From: Paracoccus alcaliphilus | GTDB taxonomy: Bacteria > Pseudomonadota > Alphaproteobacteria > Rhodobacterales > Rhodobacteraceae | Reading direction: 5' to 3' | Length of the DNA stretch: 64,000 nt | NCBI RefSeq assembly: GCF_028553725.1 | Contig: NZ_CP067124.1 | Coordinates: forward strand, 2,986,001 to 3,050,000 | Shown: piece after piece, positions 29,649 to 40,004 of the stretch | Position numbering within the stretch: position 1 is the first letter of the stretch | Layout: the number at the start of each line of letters is the position of its first letter | The notes under the pieces: generated by a model | Told to the model about the DNA's origin: nothing | The model's database searches: none | What the model saw: the letters and a program-made list of their open reading frames with translations, nothing else | Program-made: the position numbers and the translations under genes

Positions 29649-31304
29649 GTGACCCGACTCATACCGACAGCCCGCCTGTGGGCATTGCTTCTGCTGGCAG
29701 TCATCCTGCCCGCCCAGCTCAGCGCCGCGCCCTTTGCCGCCTATGTGATGGACGCGCGCACCGGCCAGCCGATCTACAGCCAGAACGCCGATACCCGGCT
29801 TCATCCGGCCTCATTGACCAAGATGATGACTCTCTATCTGGCCTTCGCCGCCATCGAGCGCGGGCAGGTGCGGCTGGACTCGAAATTCACCATTTCGTCC
29901 AACGCGGCAGCCGAACCGCCCTCGAAGCTGGGGCTGCGCGCCGGACAACAGATCGAACTGCGCTATCTGATCCGCGCCGCCGCGATCAAATCGGCCAATG
30001 ACGCCGCCACCGCCATCGGCGAGGGGCTGGCGGGTTCTGAAAGCGCCTTTGCCCAGCAGATGACGGCGACGGCCCGCGCGCTGGGAATGCGCAACAGCCA
30101 GTTCCGCAACGCCCACGGCCTGACCCAGGAAGGTCACTATTCGACCGCGCAGGACATGAGCCTGCTGGGGCGGCGGCTGTTCTATGATTTCCCGCAATAT
30201 TACAACATCTTTTCGCGCCGTTCGGCGGATGCGGGGATCGCGCAGGTCGCCTCGACCAACAAGCGGTTTCTGGATGATTATAACGGCGCGGACGGCATCA
30301 AGACCGGCTATACCCGCGCCGCCGGGTTCAACCTGACGGCCTCGGCGCAGCGCGGCAACAAGCGGCTGATCGCAACGGTTTTCGGCGGCACCTCGACGGC
30401 GCAGCGCAATCAGGTGATGTCGCAATTGCTGGATGCGGGGTTCAACCGGGTCCCAAACCGCGTCCGTGAAGTGCAACCCGAACCGCCCAAGCTGCTGGCG
30501 CAGCGGGTCGTTCGCCGCGCGCAAGTCGAACCGACGCCCGCCGCCACGCAGGCACAACCGCAACGTATGGTGCTAAGCGCCTCGGCAGCGCCGCGTCCGA
30601 ATGAGCGCCCGGCGCAGGCGGCCTCGACCGTGAATGCCTTTGCTGCCGCGCCCGAAAGCACGCCGCAGCAGGCGGTCCGGCAGGCCAGCGCGCTTGGCCT
30701 TGCCACCAGCATCCGGCCCCGCCTGCGTCCCGCCGCCCGTTCGGCTGCGGTCGAGGAAGCGGTCGAGATGGCAGCCGCAGCAGCCCCGCAGCAAAGCGCC
30801 AGCCTTGCCGCGCCGGTTCTGGCCAGTTCGACCCGTCCCCGCCCCTCGCCGCGCAGCCGCGCGACGGCCAGCGCCAGCACCGCGAATGTCGTGGCCGAAC
30901 CCGAGGCCGAAACGGTTGCCGCGGCCCAGCCTGTGTCCGATGCGTCGCTCAGCCTCGATGCCTCGCGCGCGCCGAAGCGCCGCTCGGAAGGGGTCATTCT
31001 GGCCGCGATGGGTGAAGGCGATCTGGCCGATCCCGAAGCCGTCGAGATCGTCCGCCGCCCGGCCAATAGCGGGCGCAACTGGGGCGTCTCGCTGGGGCTG
31101 TATCGTTCGCGGACCGAGGCCGACCGGCTGCTGTTGCAGGCGGCATTGCAGGACGGCGCCGCGCTCAGTCAGGCACGGCGCAGCGTGGCCGATACCAAAC
31201 GCGGCTTCCGCGCGGATTTCGTCAACCTCAACAAGGCCGAGGCCGAACTGGCTTGCAGCCGGTTGGTCGCACGCCAGCAGGACTGCACCGTCACCGGCCC
31301 ATAA
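29649..31304 (+). CDS. D-alanyl-D-alanine carboxypeptidase with C-terminal SPOR domain
   Basis: A low-molecular-weight penicillin-binding protein (peptidase S11) trimming peptidoglycan stem peptides. A GTG start gives 551 residues with an N-terminal signal segment (LWALLLLAVILPAQLSA). The active-site SxxK is S55-L-T-K58, SxN is in KSANDAA, and KTG is in DGIKTGYTRAAG. A long Ala/Pro-rich linker (about 285-465) leads to a C-terminal SPOR domain (GVSLGLYRSRTEADRLLLQAAL) that should bind denuded glycan at the septum. Confidence 0.9.
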   Translation: MTRLIPTARLWALLLLAVILPAQLSAAPFAAYVMDARTGQPIYSQNADTRLHPASLTKMMTLYLAFAAIERGQVRLDSKFTISSNAAAEPPSKLGLRAGQQIELRYLIRAAAIKSANDAATAIGEGLAGSESAFAQQMTATARALGMRNSQFRNAHGLTQEGHYSTAQDMSLLGRRLFYDFPQYYNIFSRRSADAGIAQVASTNKRFLDDYNGADGIKTGYTRAAGFNLTASAQRGNKRLIATVFGGTSTAQRNQVMSQLLDAGFNRVPNRVREVQPEPPKLLAQRVVRRAQVEPTPAATQAQPQRMVLSASAAPRPNERPAQAASTVNAFAAAPESTPQQAVRQASALGLATSIRPRLRPAARSAAVEEAVEMAAAAAPQQSASLAAPVLASSTRPRPSPRSRATASASTANVVAEPEAETVAAAQPVSDASLSLDASRAPKRRSEGVILAAMGEGDLADPEAVEIVRRPANSGRNWGVSLGLYRSRTEADRLLLQAALQDGAALSQARRSVADTKRGFRADFVNLNKAEAELACSRLVARQQDCTVTGP

Positions 31305-31330
31305 ACCGGCCGGCGATGGCGCGCTCTGCC

Positions 31331-31366
31331 AAATTCCCCCCTGCCGTCACGGTCGGGGGGATTTTT
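31331..31366 (+). terminator. Intrinsic terminator after the carboxypeptidase gene
   Basis: A CCCCCC run (about 31336-31341) pairs with GGGGGG (31355-31360) around a short loop and is followed by a run of T ending near 31367. This is the end of the upstream transcript. The rest of the 300-base gap up to 31604 shows no other recognisable gene or site. Confidence 0.85.
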
Positions 31367-31604
31367 TATGCCGTGCTGCCATGTGGATTCGACGACCCCG
31401 GAACGACGCCATTTCGCAAATGGTTCCGCCGGAAACGCAGATCCGTCAACCAATTTTCTGCATCAGCACGAATTCGCGTGTCTTTTACCCAACCCTATGG
31501 GTTATCTTGGCAATATCCCGCGCCTTCACCGCCGCCCGCCCATGCAAACCGCTTCGTTCTTGCCAGCCTGCCCACCGCCACCTAGGCATGTCGCGTCTTT
31601 CGCC

Positions 31605-33278
31605 ATGATTCCAAACCGCTATGCCCTCAACGATGGAGATCCCATTTTGCGCCCCGCCCGAGGACAAACCCTCCGACTGATCGCCGCCACCGTCACTCTG
31701 ATGATCCCGCCCATCGGGCTTGCCCATGCCCAGCAGGCGGATTTCCAGCCCGAATATGGCGAGGCGCAGGATTTCTCGTTCGAGACCTTGACCGAACGCG
31801 CCCGCGATCTGGCCCAAAACGACTATGCCGCGCCCACGGTCCAGCAGGCCGATATCCTTGAGGCGATCGATTACGACGCCCATTGGCGCATCGCCTTCCG
31901 CAAGGAGGCCACCGTCGAAGTCGGCGACATCCCCGTGCAGTTCTTCCACCTTGGCACCTATTTCCGCAATCCGGTAAAAATGAGCGTGGTCGAGAACGGA
32001 GAGGCCCGCGAGGTCCTCTATGATCGCGATTTCTTTGACATGCCCGAGGACAGCCCGGCGCGGAACCTGTCGGACAATGCCGGGTTTGCCGGTTTCCGGC
32101 TGATGGACGAAGGCCTGCAAAGCGACTGGATCAGCTTTCTGGGCGCGTCCTATTTCCGCACCTCGGGGCCGTTCAACCAATACGGCATGTCGGCGCGCGG
32201 GCTTGCGATCGATTCCGGCATGCCGAAACCCGAGGAATTCCCGAACTTTACCGAGTTCTATATCGAGAACGCGCCCGAGGATGACAGCGAATCCGACGTG
32301 ATCATCTATGCGCTACTCGACAGCCCCTCTGTCACCGGCGCCTATGAGATGAAGATCCGCGACGGCGAGGATGGCGACGGCCAGAAGATGGAGATCGCCT
32401 CGCGCCTGTTCTTCCGCGATGCGGTCGAGCGTCTGGGCGTGGCGCCGCTGACCTCGATGTATTGGTATTCCGAGACCAACCGGGTGCTGGGCTTCGACTG
32501 GCGCCCCGAGGTTCACGACGCCGACGGCCTGAAGATCATCAGCGACAGCGGCGAAAGGCTGTGGCGACCGCTGAACAACCCCGACCGCGTCATGACCTCC
32601 AGCTTCGTCAGCGAAAACCCGCGCGGCTTTGGCCTGCTGCAACGCGACCGCAAATTCGAGAATTACGAGGATGACGGGGTTTTCTATGACAAGCGCGCCT
32701 CGGTCTGGATCGAGCCGCGCGGCGATTGGGGTGCCGGTCAGGTGCAGCTGATCGAGATTCCGACCGACGACGAGATCTATGACAATATCGTCGCCTTCTG
32801 GAACCCCGCCGATGCGCCGCAACCGGGCGACGAGCTCAGCTTCGATTACGCGCTGCACTGGGTGGACGACGCCCCCGACGACAGCGAGCTGGCGCGCACC
32901 GTCGCCACCCGGATCGGCGCGGGCGGCGTGCCGGGCCAGCCGCGCCCCGATGGCCATCTGAAGATCGTCGTCGATTTTCAGGGCTGGGAACTGTCCGGTC
33001 TGGGTCAGGATGAGGGGGTCGAGCCAGAAATCACCGTGCCCGAGGGCGTGACGCTGGAACAGGCCTATGCCCTGCCCGTCGTCGGAACCGATCGCTGGCG
33101 TCTGGTCTTTGACATTTCAGCCGAAGGGGTCGAGACCGCCGATATCCGCGCCTATCTGTCGCGCGACGGTGCGCCGCTGACCGAAACATGGCTGGGGCAG
33201 GTTCATCCGGTGCAGTTCGACGCCGCCCGCCCCGGCCATCGCAGCGCCGAACCAGCGCAGGAAACCGCCGCCGAATAG
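31605..33278 (+). CDS. Periplasmic glucan biosynthesis protein OpgG/MdoG family
   Basis: Builds or branches osmoregulated periplasmic glucans. From MIPNRYALNDGD the protein has 557 residues; a TTG at 31647 preceded by GGAG would give a cleaner signal peptide (TLRLIAATVTLMIPPIGLAHAQQ) and is a real alternative. The OpgG domain is evident from FSFETLTERARDLA, FFHLGTYFRNPV, FLGASYFRT, GLAIDSG and TSMYWYSETNR. opgH is not adjacent. Assignment as OpgG versus OpgD is not decided. Confidence 0.88.
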   Translation: MIPNRYALNDGDPILRPARGQTLRLIAATVTLMIPPIGLAHAQQADFQPEYGEAQDFSFETLTERARDLAQNDYAAPTVQQADILEAIDYDAHWRIAFRKEATVEVGDIPVQFFHLGTYFRNPVKMSVVENGEAREVLYDRDFFDMPEDSPARNLSDNAGFAGFRLMDEGLQSDWISFLGASYFRTSGPFNQYGMSARGLAIDSGMPKPEEFPNFTEFYIENAPEDDSESDVIIYALLDSPSVTGAYEMKIRDGEDGDGQKMEIASRLFFRDAVERLGVAPLTSMYWYSETNRVLGFDWRPEVHDADGLKIISDSGERLWRPLNNPDRVMTSSFVSENPRGFGLLQRDRKFENYEDDGVFYDKRASVWIEPRGDWGAGQVQLIEIPTDDEIYDNIVAFWNPADAPQPGDELSFDYALHWVDDAPDDSELARTVATRIGAGGVPGQPRPDGHLKIVVDFQGWELSGLGQDEGVEPEITVPEGVTLEQAYALPVVGTDRWRLVFDISAEGVETADIRAYLSRDGAPLTETWLGQVHPVQFDAARPGHRSAEPAQETAAE

Positions 33279-33289
33279 ACCCAAGGAAT

Positions 33290-33324
33290 GAACCGGCCGG
33301 ACCCGCAAGGATCCGACCGGTTCC
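33290..33324. terminator. Hairpin between convergent opgG-like and folE2 genes
   Basis: GAACCGGCCGGA and TCCGACCGGTTC pair with one mismatch around a loop of about 10 bases. No long T tract follows. Position between convergent stops supports a shared transcript end. Confidence 0.55.
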
Positions 33325-33341
33325 GCATAACAATCACGGTT

Positions 33342-34304
<963 letters not shown>

Positions 34305-34419
34305 GCAAGCGTTCTCCTCGCCGTATGCGACGTCAGATATAGGACTGCCGCCCCCTCTTCTAAAGACAGGGCGGCGGGTTTTCATCATGAATTATCAAAA
34401 GCGGGACTTTTGGAGCCTG

Positions 34420-35607
34420 TCAGCTGTCCAGTGCCTGACGCAGGTCGTTTATCAGGTCCTGCGCATCCTCCAGCCCGACCGACAGCCGCAGAAGCCCCGG
34501 GGTGATGCCCAGATGCGCCCGGTTCTCCTCGCTCAGCCGCTGATGGGTGGTGGTGGCGGGATGGGTTATGATGGTTTTCGCATCACCCAGATTGTTCGAG
34601 ATATTGATGATCTCCAACCGGTCCTGCATGCGGAAGGCGGCATCCTTGCCACCCGCGACCTCGAACGCGATCATGGTCCCGCCCGAGCCCATCTGCGCCA
34701 TGGTCAGCGCGTGCTGCGGATGGTCGGGCAGCCCCGGATAGATCACCTTTTCCAACCCGGGATGACCCTGCAAGGCGCTGGCGATGGCCGCCGCGCTGTC
34801 AGCCTGCGCGCGGACCCGCAGGTCCATCGTCACCAGCCCGTTCAGCATGATCCAGGCATGAAACGGGCTGATCGCGCCGCCGGTATGTTTCAGATAGGGT
34901 TCAGCCGTGCCGCGAATGAAATCGCGCGTGCCGCAGATCACCCCGGCCAGCGCCCGCCCGCCCCCGTCGATATGCTTGGTGGCGGAATAGACGACGATAT
35001 CCGCGCCCAGTTCCGCCGCCCGCGAAAAGACCGGCGTGGTAAAGACGTTATCGGCCACGACCAGCGCGCCCGCCGCATGGGCCAGATCGGCGACCGCCTT
35101 CATGTCGATCACCTCCAGCGTGGGGTTCGACATGGTCTCGAAGAACACCGCTTTGGTGCCGGGCCGGATCGCGGCCTGCCACTGATCCAGATCGGTGCCG
35201 TCCACATATGACACCTCGACCCCGAATTTCGTCAGCAGTTCCAGCACATAGAGGCACGATCCGAACAGCGCGCGCGCAGCCACGATGTGATCGCCCGGAC
35301 TGCACAGCGAAAACAGCGCGCCATTGACCGCCGCCATGCCGCTGGCCGTGGCAAAGGCATCCTCGGTCCCTTCCAGCGCGGCGATCCGATCCTCGAACAT
35401 GCGGCTGGTGGGGTTGCCATAACGGGCATAGATGAATTCGTCCGGCCCGGATTTCTGGAACCGCGCCTCGGCCTGTTCGGCGCTGTCATAGACGAAGCCC
35501 TGCGTCAGAAAGATCGCCTCGGCCATCTCTCCGTACTGGCTGCGGCGGGTACCGTGATGGACGGCGCGGGTGCGCGGATGAAGACCCTTGGCAGACGTAT
35601 CGCTCAT
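34420..35607 (-). CDS. metZ: O-succinylhomoserine sulfhydrylase
   Basis: PLP enzyme of the Cys/Met metabolism family making homocysteine directly from sulfide and O-acylhomoserine. Starting at MSDTSAKGLHPRTRAVHHG gives 395 residues. Signatures: SQYGEMAEAIFLTQGFVYDSAEQAEARF, YARYGNPT, and the Schiff-base Lys in VVYSATKHIDGGGRALAG, followed by GAISPFHAW. A hairpin-bearing leader precedes it. The open frame continues upstream but that part is not homologous. Confidence 0.92.
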   Translation of the reverse strand: MSDTSAKGLHPRTRAVHHGTRRSQYGEMAEAIFLTQGFVYDSAEQAEARFQKSGPDEFIYARYGNPTSRMFEDRIAALEGTEDAFATASGMAAVNGALFSLCSPGDHIVAARALFGSCLYVLELLTKFGVEVSYVDGTDLDQWQAAIRPGTKAVFFETMSNPTLEVIDMKAVADLAHAAGALVVADNVFTTPVFSRAAELGADIVVYSATKHIDGGGRALAGVICGTRDFIRGTAEPYLKHTGGAISPFHAWIMLNGLVTMDLRVRAQADSAAAIASALQGHPGLEKVIYPGLPDHPQHALTMAQMGSGGTMIAFEVAGGKDAAFRMQDRLEIINISNNLGDAKTIITHPATTTHQRLSEENRAHLGITPGLLRLSVGLEDAQDLINDLRQALDS

Positions 35608-35627
35608 GTTTCGGGATGCCTTCCAAC

Positions 35628-35671
35628 TAGCTGCTATGGCGGGGTTAAACCCGCGCTGGCCCTGACGCAAG
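35628..35671 (-). promoter_or_regulatory. Candidate structured leader of metZ
   Basis: On the minus strand GCGGG-TTTAAC-CCCGC forms a 5-bp hairpin in the roughly 110-base gap upstream of metZ, followed by GCAGCTAGTTGG before the start. Methionine genes often have SAM-responsive leaders, but the sequence does not fit the SAM-II consensus. A regulatory role is speculative. Confidence 0.3.
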
Positions 35672-35714
35672 CCCCTGCCCCGGCACTTGCGCGCGGGGGC
35701 AGGGAAACCACAGG

Positions 35715-37040
35715 TTACAAGTAATCGCTGCGCTGCAACCCGTATTTCGCCATCTTCTCGTTCAGGGTCCGGCGCGGCAGGCACAGTTCCTCCATGACAT
35801 TGGCGATGCTGCCCTTGTGGCGGCGCATGGTATTGTCGATCAGCATCTTCTCGAAGCTTTCGACATATTCCTTGAGCGGCTTGCCCTCGGTCGTGGTGGC
35901 CTGCTGGTTGTCCTCGCCATCCGCCATCAGCAGCGACGCGATCGAGCCGGAACCGCGACGGTTTTGCAGCACGGCACGTTCGGCCACGTTGATCAGCTGG
36001 CGGATATTGCCCGGCCACGGCGCCTGCAACAGCTGCGCGGCCTCTTGCGCCGAGACCTGCGGTGGCTCGCAGCCATATTCGTCCGAGAACTGTTCCGACA
36101 TCCGCGTGAACAGCGCCAGAATATCCTCTCCGCGCGCGCGCAGCGGCGGCAGGGTGATCTTCAGCGCCGACAGGCGATAGAACAGGTCGGGACGCAGCGA
36201 ATCCTCGGCCTTGCGGCCTTCGGCGCGGGCGTTGGAAATGGCGATGATCCGGGTTTCGGCCGGCGCACCCTGATCGCTGATGAAGGCCAGCAGACGCGCT
36301 TGCAGGGCTTCGGACAGCGCCTCGATATCCTCGAGGCACAGGGTGCCGCCACGGGCTTCCTCGACGGCGGGCAGCCCCTCTTCGATGGGGCCGAACAGCC
36401 GCGCGGTCAGCGCCTCGTCATTATAGGCCGCGCAGGAAACCGGCACGAATTTCTTGGACGCACGCGGCCCCACGGCATGCAGCGCATGGGCCACCAGCGT
36501 CTTGCCGGTGCCGGTTTCGCCGTCGATCAGGACGTGGCCGTCGGCCTGCCCCAGATCCAGAATATCCTCGCGCAGGCGATCCATCACCGGGCTGGTGCCG
36601 ATCAGCTTGGACATGACCTGCTGACCCTCGGACAGGTCGCGGCGCAGGGCCCGGTTGTCCAGGGTCATCCGCCGCGCCTGCGTCGCCTTCTTGGCAAGCT
36701 GGCTCATCCGTTCGGGGTTGAACGGCTTTTCCATGAAATCCATGGCGCCAAGGCGCATCGCCTCGACCGCCATCGGCACATCGCCATGCCCGGTGATCAG
36801 GATCACCGGCAGACCGGAATCGATGCTCATCAGCCGTTTGAGAAACGCGATCCCGTCCATCCCCGGCATGCGGATGTCCGAGACGACGATGCCGGGCCAG
36901 TCGGGGCCGATCACCTTCAGCGCATCTTCGGCGCTGGCATAGGTCTCTGTCTCGAATCCCGACAGGACCAGCCACTGGCTGATCGACTCGCGCATATCCG
37001 GCTCGTCGTCAACGATAGCGATCTTCAACTTGCGCGACAT
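35715..37040 (-). CDS. dctD: DctD-like response regulator with AAA+ domain lacking GAFTGA
   Basis: 441 residues: receiver domain (phosphoacceptor Asp in GIVVSDIRMPGMDG, about residue 55; Lys in MEKPFNP), an AAA+ domain and a Fis-type HTH at the C-terminus (GSIANVMEELCLPRRTLNEKMAKYG). Walker A is intact (GETGTGKT). The L1 loop that should read GAFTGA is missing: LFG is followed by PIEEGLPAVEEARGGTLCLED. Walker B reads LCLEDIEAL where LFLDEI is usual. It probably regulates without sigma-54. Its partner kinase gene lies 17 bases upstream. Confidence 0.85.
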   Translation of the reverse strand: MSRKLKIAIVDDEPDMRESISQWLVLSGFETETYASAEDALKVIGPDWPGIVVSDIRMPGMDGIAFLKRLMSIDSGLPVILITGHGDVPMAVEAMRLGAMDFMEKPFNPERMSQLAKKATQARRMTLDNRALRRDLSEGQQVMSKLIGTSPVMDRLREDILDLGQADGHVLIDGETGTGKTLVAHALHAVGPRASKKFVPVSCAAYNDEALTARLFGPIEEGLPAVEEARGGTLCLEDIEALSEALQARLLAFISDQGAPAETRIIAISNARAEGRKAEDSLRPDLFYRLSALKITLPPLRARGEDILALFTRMSEQFSDEYGCEPPQVSAQEAAQLLQAPWPGNIRQLINVAERAVLQNRRGSGSIASLLMADGEDNQQATTTEGKPLKEYVESFEKMLIDNTMRRHKGSIANVMEELCLPRRTLNEKMAKYGLQRSDYL

Positions 37041-37057
37041 TCAGTCACTCCCTTTCT

Positions 37058-38851
37058 TCATTCGGCCGCCAGCGCCTTCTGAGGCTCTCCCGGTCGGTGC
37101 AATGGCAATTCAACCCTGAACACGGCGCCACCTGCGGTTTCGTTATGTGCGGTCAGCCGTCCCCCGAAATCGGCCACGATGGTCGAGGAAATGGCCAGAC
37201 CCAGCCCGGTCCCTTCGCCGGGCTTCTTCGTTGTCCAGAATGGTTCAAACAGTTTTTCCAGATCGGAAACACCCGGTCCATTGTCATGCACAGACACATA
37301 GGCGTGAGTTCCGGCCGCAACCGTGATGCCGATTTCCGCGCCGCGCCGGTCCTTGACCGCATCGACGGCATTGCGCAACAGGTTGATGATCACCTGTTCC
37401 AGCCGGATCCGGTCGGCCAGCACCATCACCGGCTGGCGCGGAACCGAGCGGTTGATGCGGATGGTCCGGCTGCGCAATTGCGGCTCCATCATGGTCAGCG
37501 CTGACGAGACCGCGCGGCGCAGGTCCACCGGCTCGACCGCCTCGCCACCCTTGCGGGCATAGGATTTCAGCTGCCGGGTGATCGCGCCCATCCGCTCGAT
37601 CAGGTCGTCGATGCGCTGAAAGCTGGACAGGGCCTCTTCGCTGCGCCCGCGTTGCAGCAGCAGCCGCGCCCCGGCCAGATAGGTCTTCATCGCGGCCAGC
37701 GGCTGGTTCAGTTCGTGGCTGACGCCCGCCGACATTTCCCCCAGCGCCGCCAGTTTCGAGCTTTGCTGGACCGTCTGTTCCGCCACGCGCAATTCGCTCT
37801 GGGCGCGCTGACGGGCCTCGATCTCAGCCGTCAGGCGCATGTTCAGTTCGCGCAGATCGGCTGATTCGCGCATATAGGCCTCGGACTGCATCCGCGCCCG
37901 GCGCGACAACAGATAGAACGCCGCCGCCAGCAGCACGGCAAAGCCCATGATCTCCAGCGCCAGAACCGCATTCACCCGTGCGCGGATCGAATCATAGGTG
38001 GTGAAGCCGACCATCCGCCAGCCGCGAAACGGCATCCGGGCCTCGCTCTGCATCACCGCGCGACCGTGGACATAGGCATCCGCCGGGCTGTTGGTCCAAT
38101 CGGCCGTCACCTGAAACGCGCGCTGGATGGCCGAAGGGGCGGAACGGACCGCCAGCGCCTCGGGCAGGGTCAGGCCACGCCAGCGCGCCTCGGTCGCAAG
38201 GATGATTTCACCGGCGCTGTCCAGCACCGCAACCGCGTCCGAGATCCCCGACCACGACCGCTCCAGCTGCGTCAGATCGGCGCTGACCACAATCACCCCC
38301 AAAGTGCGCCCATCCGAGATCACGGCGCGGGAATAGGTGAATTCATATGATCCAGAGCCATGATTATAAACGGTAAAGACCGTATCACGCGAACGCAGCG
38401 CATCAACGAAATAGGGCGCCGTCACCTGAGTCTTGCCGATCTGATAGCGATCGGTCGAGCCCACCGTCCGCCCCGAGGCATCCAGCAACCGGATCGAGGC
38501 CGCGCCGATTTCCTTCTGCGCCGCGATCAGCCGGGCCGAGGTGGTGGAAAATTCGTTGCTGTTCAGCGATCCGATCAGCGCCGGATCGCGCGCCAGCAGC
38601 AGCGGCACGACCGAGGTCCGTTGCAGATCCGAGATCAGGTTACCGGAATACAGCGCCAGCCGCAGTTCGGCCCGCACGCGGGTATTCTCGGAAAACCGTT
38701 CGGTCAGCCAGGCATTCGTCGTCCAGGTCGCCCCGGCGGCCAGCAGAAAGAACAACGCCAGCCCCGAACGCAGCCACCACGGATTACCCCGCTGGTCAGC
38801 GTCCGCCCGGCGCTTGCCGCGGCGCGGTTTTGTATCTGCGTCAGCGTTCAC
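37058..38851 (-). CDS. dctB: DctB-like sensor histidine kinase
   Basis: 597-residue membrane kinase. Helix 1 near 28-48 (SGLALFFLLAAGATWTTNAWL), a periplasmic double-PAS-like sensor of about 250 residues and helix 2 near 300-320 (LEIMGFAVLLAAAFYLL) match DctB, which senses C4-dicarboxylates. A coiled coil (about 335-365) leads to the HisKA box ALGEMSAGVSHELNQPLAAMKTY and the ATPase boxes NLLRNAVDAV, DNGPGVSD and GTGLGLAIS. No dicarboxylate transporter gene is adjacent, so the ligand is inferred from architecture. Confidence 0.87.
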   Translation of the reverse strand: MNADADTKPRRGKRRADADQRGNPWWLRSGLALFFLLAAGATWTTNAWLTERFSENTRVRAELRLALYSGNLISDLQRTSVVPLLLARDPALIGSLNSNEFSTTSARLIAAQKEIGAASIRLLDASGRTVGSTDRYQIGKTQVTAPYFVDALRSRDTVFTVYNHGSGSYEFTYSRAVISDGRTLGVIVVSADLTQLERSWSGISDAVAVLDSAGEIILATEARWRGLTLPEALAVRSAPSAIQRAFQVTADWTNSPADAYVHGRAVMQSEARMPFRGWRMVGFTTYDSIRARVNAVLALEIMGFAVLLAAAFYLLSRRARMQSEAYMRESADLRELNMRLTAEIEARQRAQSELRVAEQTVQQSSKLAALGEMSAGVSHELNQPLAAMKTYLAGARLLLQRGRSEEALSSFQRIDDLIERMGAITRQLKSYARKGGEAVEPVDLRRAVSSALTMMEPQLRSRTIRINRSVPRQPVMVLADRIRLEQVIINLLRNAVDAVKDRRGAEIGITVAAGTHAYVSVHDNGPGVSDLEKLFEPFWTTKKPGEGTGLGLAISSTIVADFGGRLTAHNETAGGAVFRVELPLHRPGEPQKALAAE

Positions 38852-38914
38852 GGAGTGGTTCCGGCTAAATCGCTCAATTGACGCAATTTATGCCCAGATC
38901 GTCTGCCGCTCAAG

Positions 38915-39583
38915 TCACGCCGTCACCAGATCGTTCACCAATGACCGAAACAGGGGCGCGCCATCGCTGCCGCCAAGCGCCGGATCGGCCGCGCGCTCGG
39001 GATGCGGCATCATTCCCAGCACCCGACGATTGGCCGACAGCACCCCGGCGATATCGGCGACCGAGCCGTTGATTCCGGGCGCATAGGTAAAGGCGATGCG
39101 GTCCCCGGCCTGCAACTCGGCCAGCCCTTCGGGGGTGATCTGGTAATTGCCGTCGTGATGGGCCACGGGAATGGCGATCTGCTGGCCCTTGTCGTAACCG
39201 GCGGTAAAGGCGCTGTCGGTCGTGGCCACATTCAGCATCGCCGGACGGCAGAGGAACGTCAGACCCTGATTGCGCATCAGCGCGCCGGGCAGCAGGCCCA
39301 GTTCTGTCAGCACCTGAAAGCCGTTGCAGATGCCCAGCACATAGCCGCCACGATCCGCATGATCGCGCAGCGCCGCCGCAATGGGCGATTGCGCGGCGAT
39401 GGCCCCGCAGCGCAGGTAATCGCCGAAGGAAAAGCCGCCCGGAACCGCGACCAGATCGGTGCCCGCGGGCAAATCCTGATCCTTGTGCCAGACCGTGCTG
39501 ACCTCGGCCCCCGCCTGTTTCAGCGCGACGGCAAGATCGCGGTCGCAATTCGATCCGGGAAAAGTGACGACGGCGGCTTTCAT
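38915..39583 (-). CDS. purQ: Phosphoribosylformylglycinamidine synthase, glutaminase subunit
   Basis: Provides ammonia to PurL in the fourth step of purine synthesis. Starting at MKAAVVTFPGSNCDRDLA (the family N-terminus) gives 222 residues. The nucleophile Cys is in YVLGICNGFQVLTELGLLPGA and the His/Glu pair in MMPHPERAADP. FSFGDYLRCGAIA is also characteristic. purS and purL are not in the window. Confidence 0.94.
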   Translation of the reverse strand: MKAAVVTFPGSNCDRDLAVALKQAGAEVSTVWHKDQDLPAGTDLVAVPGGFSFGDYLRCGAIAAQSPIAAALRDHADRGGYVLGICNGFQVLTELGLLPGALMRNQGLTFLCRPAMLNVATTDSAFTAGYDKGQQIAIPVAHHDGNYQITPEGLAELQAGDRIAFTYAPGINGSVADIAGVLSANRRVLGMMPHPERAADPALGGSDGAPLFRSLVNDLVTA

Positions 39584-39640
39584 GCAAAGCTCCTGACATG
39601 GCGGGATGAGCAGGACATAGCGCAATGGGCGCAGCGGGGA

Positions 39641-39725
39641 AAGGGGGCTCTGCCCCCGCGCAAGCCGGACCCCTCAATGGGGTCCGGCTTGCGCTCCCCC
39701 GGGATATTTTCGGCACCAGTGATGG
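39641..39725 (+). repeat. Structured intergenic repeat, copy A
   Basis: Begins GGGGGCTCTGCCCCC, contains a long hairpin (AAGCCGGACCCC pairing with GGGGTCCGGCTT) and ends CTCCCCCGGGATATTTTC then GGCACCAGTGATGG. The same frame recurs at 43232-43300 (start, variable central hairpin, CTCCCC...GATATTT...GCACC...GATGG), so the two are copies of one dispersed element with divergent central stems. Confidence 0.65.
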
Positions 39726-39731
39726 ACAGAA

Positions 39732-39950
39732 TCACCAATGCGGGGGGCGTTGATCGGCCAGCGGGATCGAATTGCCGGATTCGAGTTGCTGTTCGGCAGC
39801 GGCGCGCAGAAGCATTTCTACCCGGCGTGTCAGGCGCGCGAGTTCGGCGTCCTGGCGGGCGATCACCTCGCTCAGATCCTCGGTCTGCCGGGTCAGATGC
39901 GCCAGCGCCTCTTCCAATGCGCGAATGCGTGTCAGCCCGTCCTTGTCCAT
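39732..39950 (-). CDS. slyX: SlyX family protein
   Basis: A 72-residue protein, almost entirely one predicted coiled coil: IRALEEALAHLTRQTEDLSEVIARQDAELARLTRRVEMLL, then a short tail SIPLADQRPPHW. The ending around RPPHW is the SlyX family hallmark. Function is unknown. Start chosen at MDKDGLTRIRALEE; it is divergent from hisS. Confidence 0.85.
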   Translation of the reverse strand: MDKDGLTRIRALEEALAHLTRQTEDLSEVIARQDAELARLTRRVEMLLRAAAEQQLESGNSIPLADQRPPHW

Positions 39951-40004
39951 GTCGCCCCCTTCCGTTAGATGCGGCCACGGATTTGGCCGGAAGGGCGCAT
40001 GACC

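Noticed and set aside
35608..35714. SAM-II (metA-type) riboswitch upstream of metZ
   Set aside because: The leader has a GC hairpin and a CTTGC segment but lacks the TGATTT loop, the matching stem and the terminal GCTAAAA expected for SAM-II.
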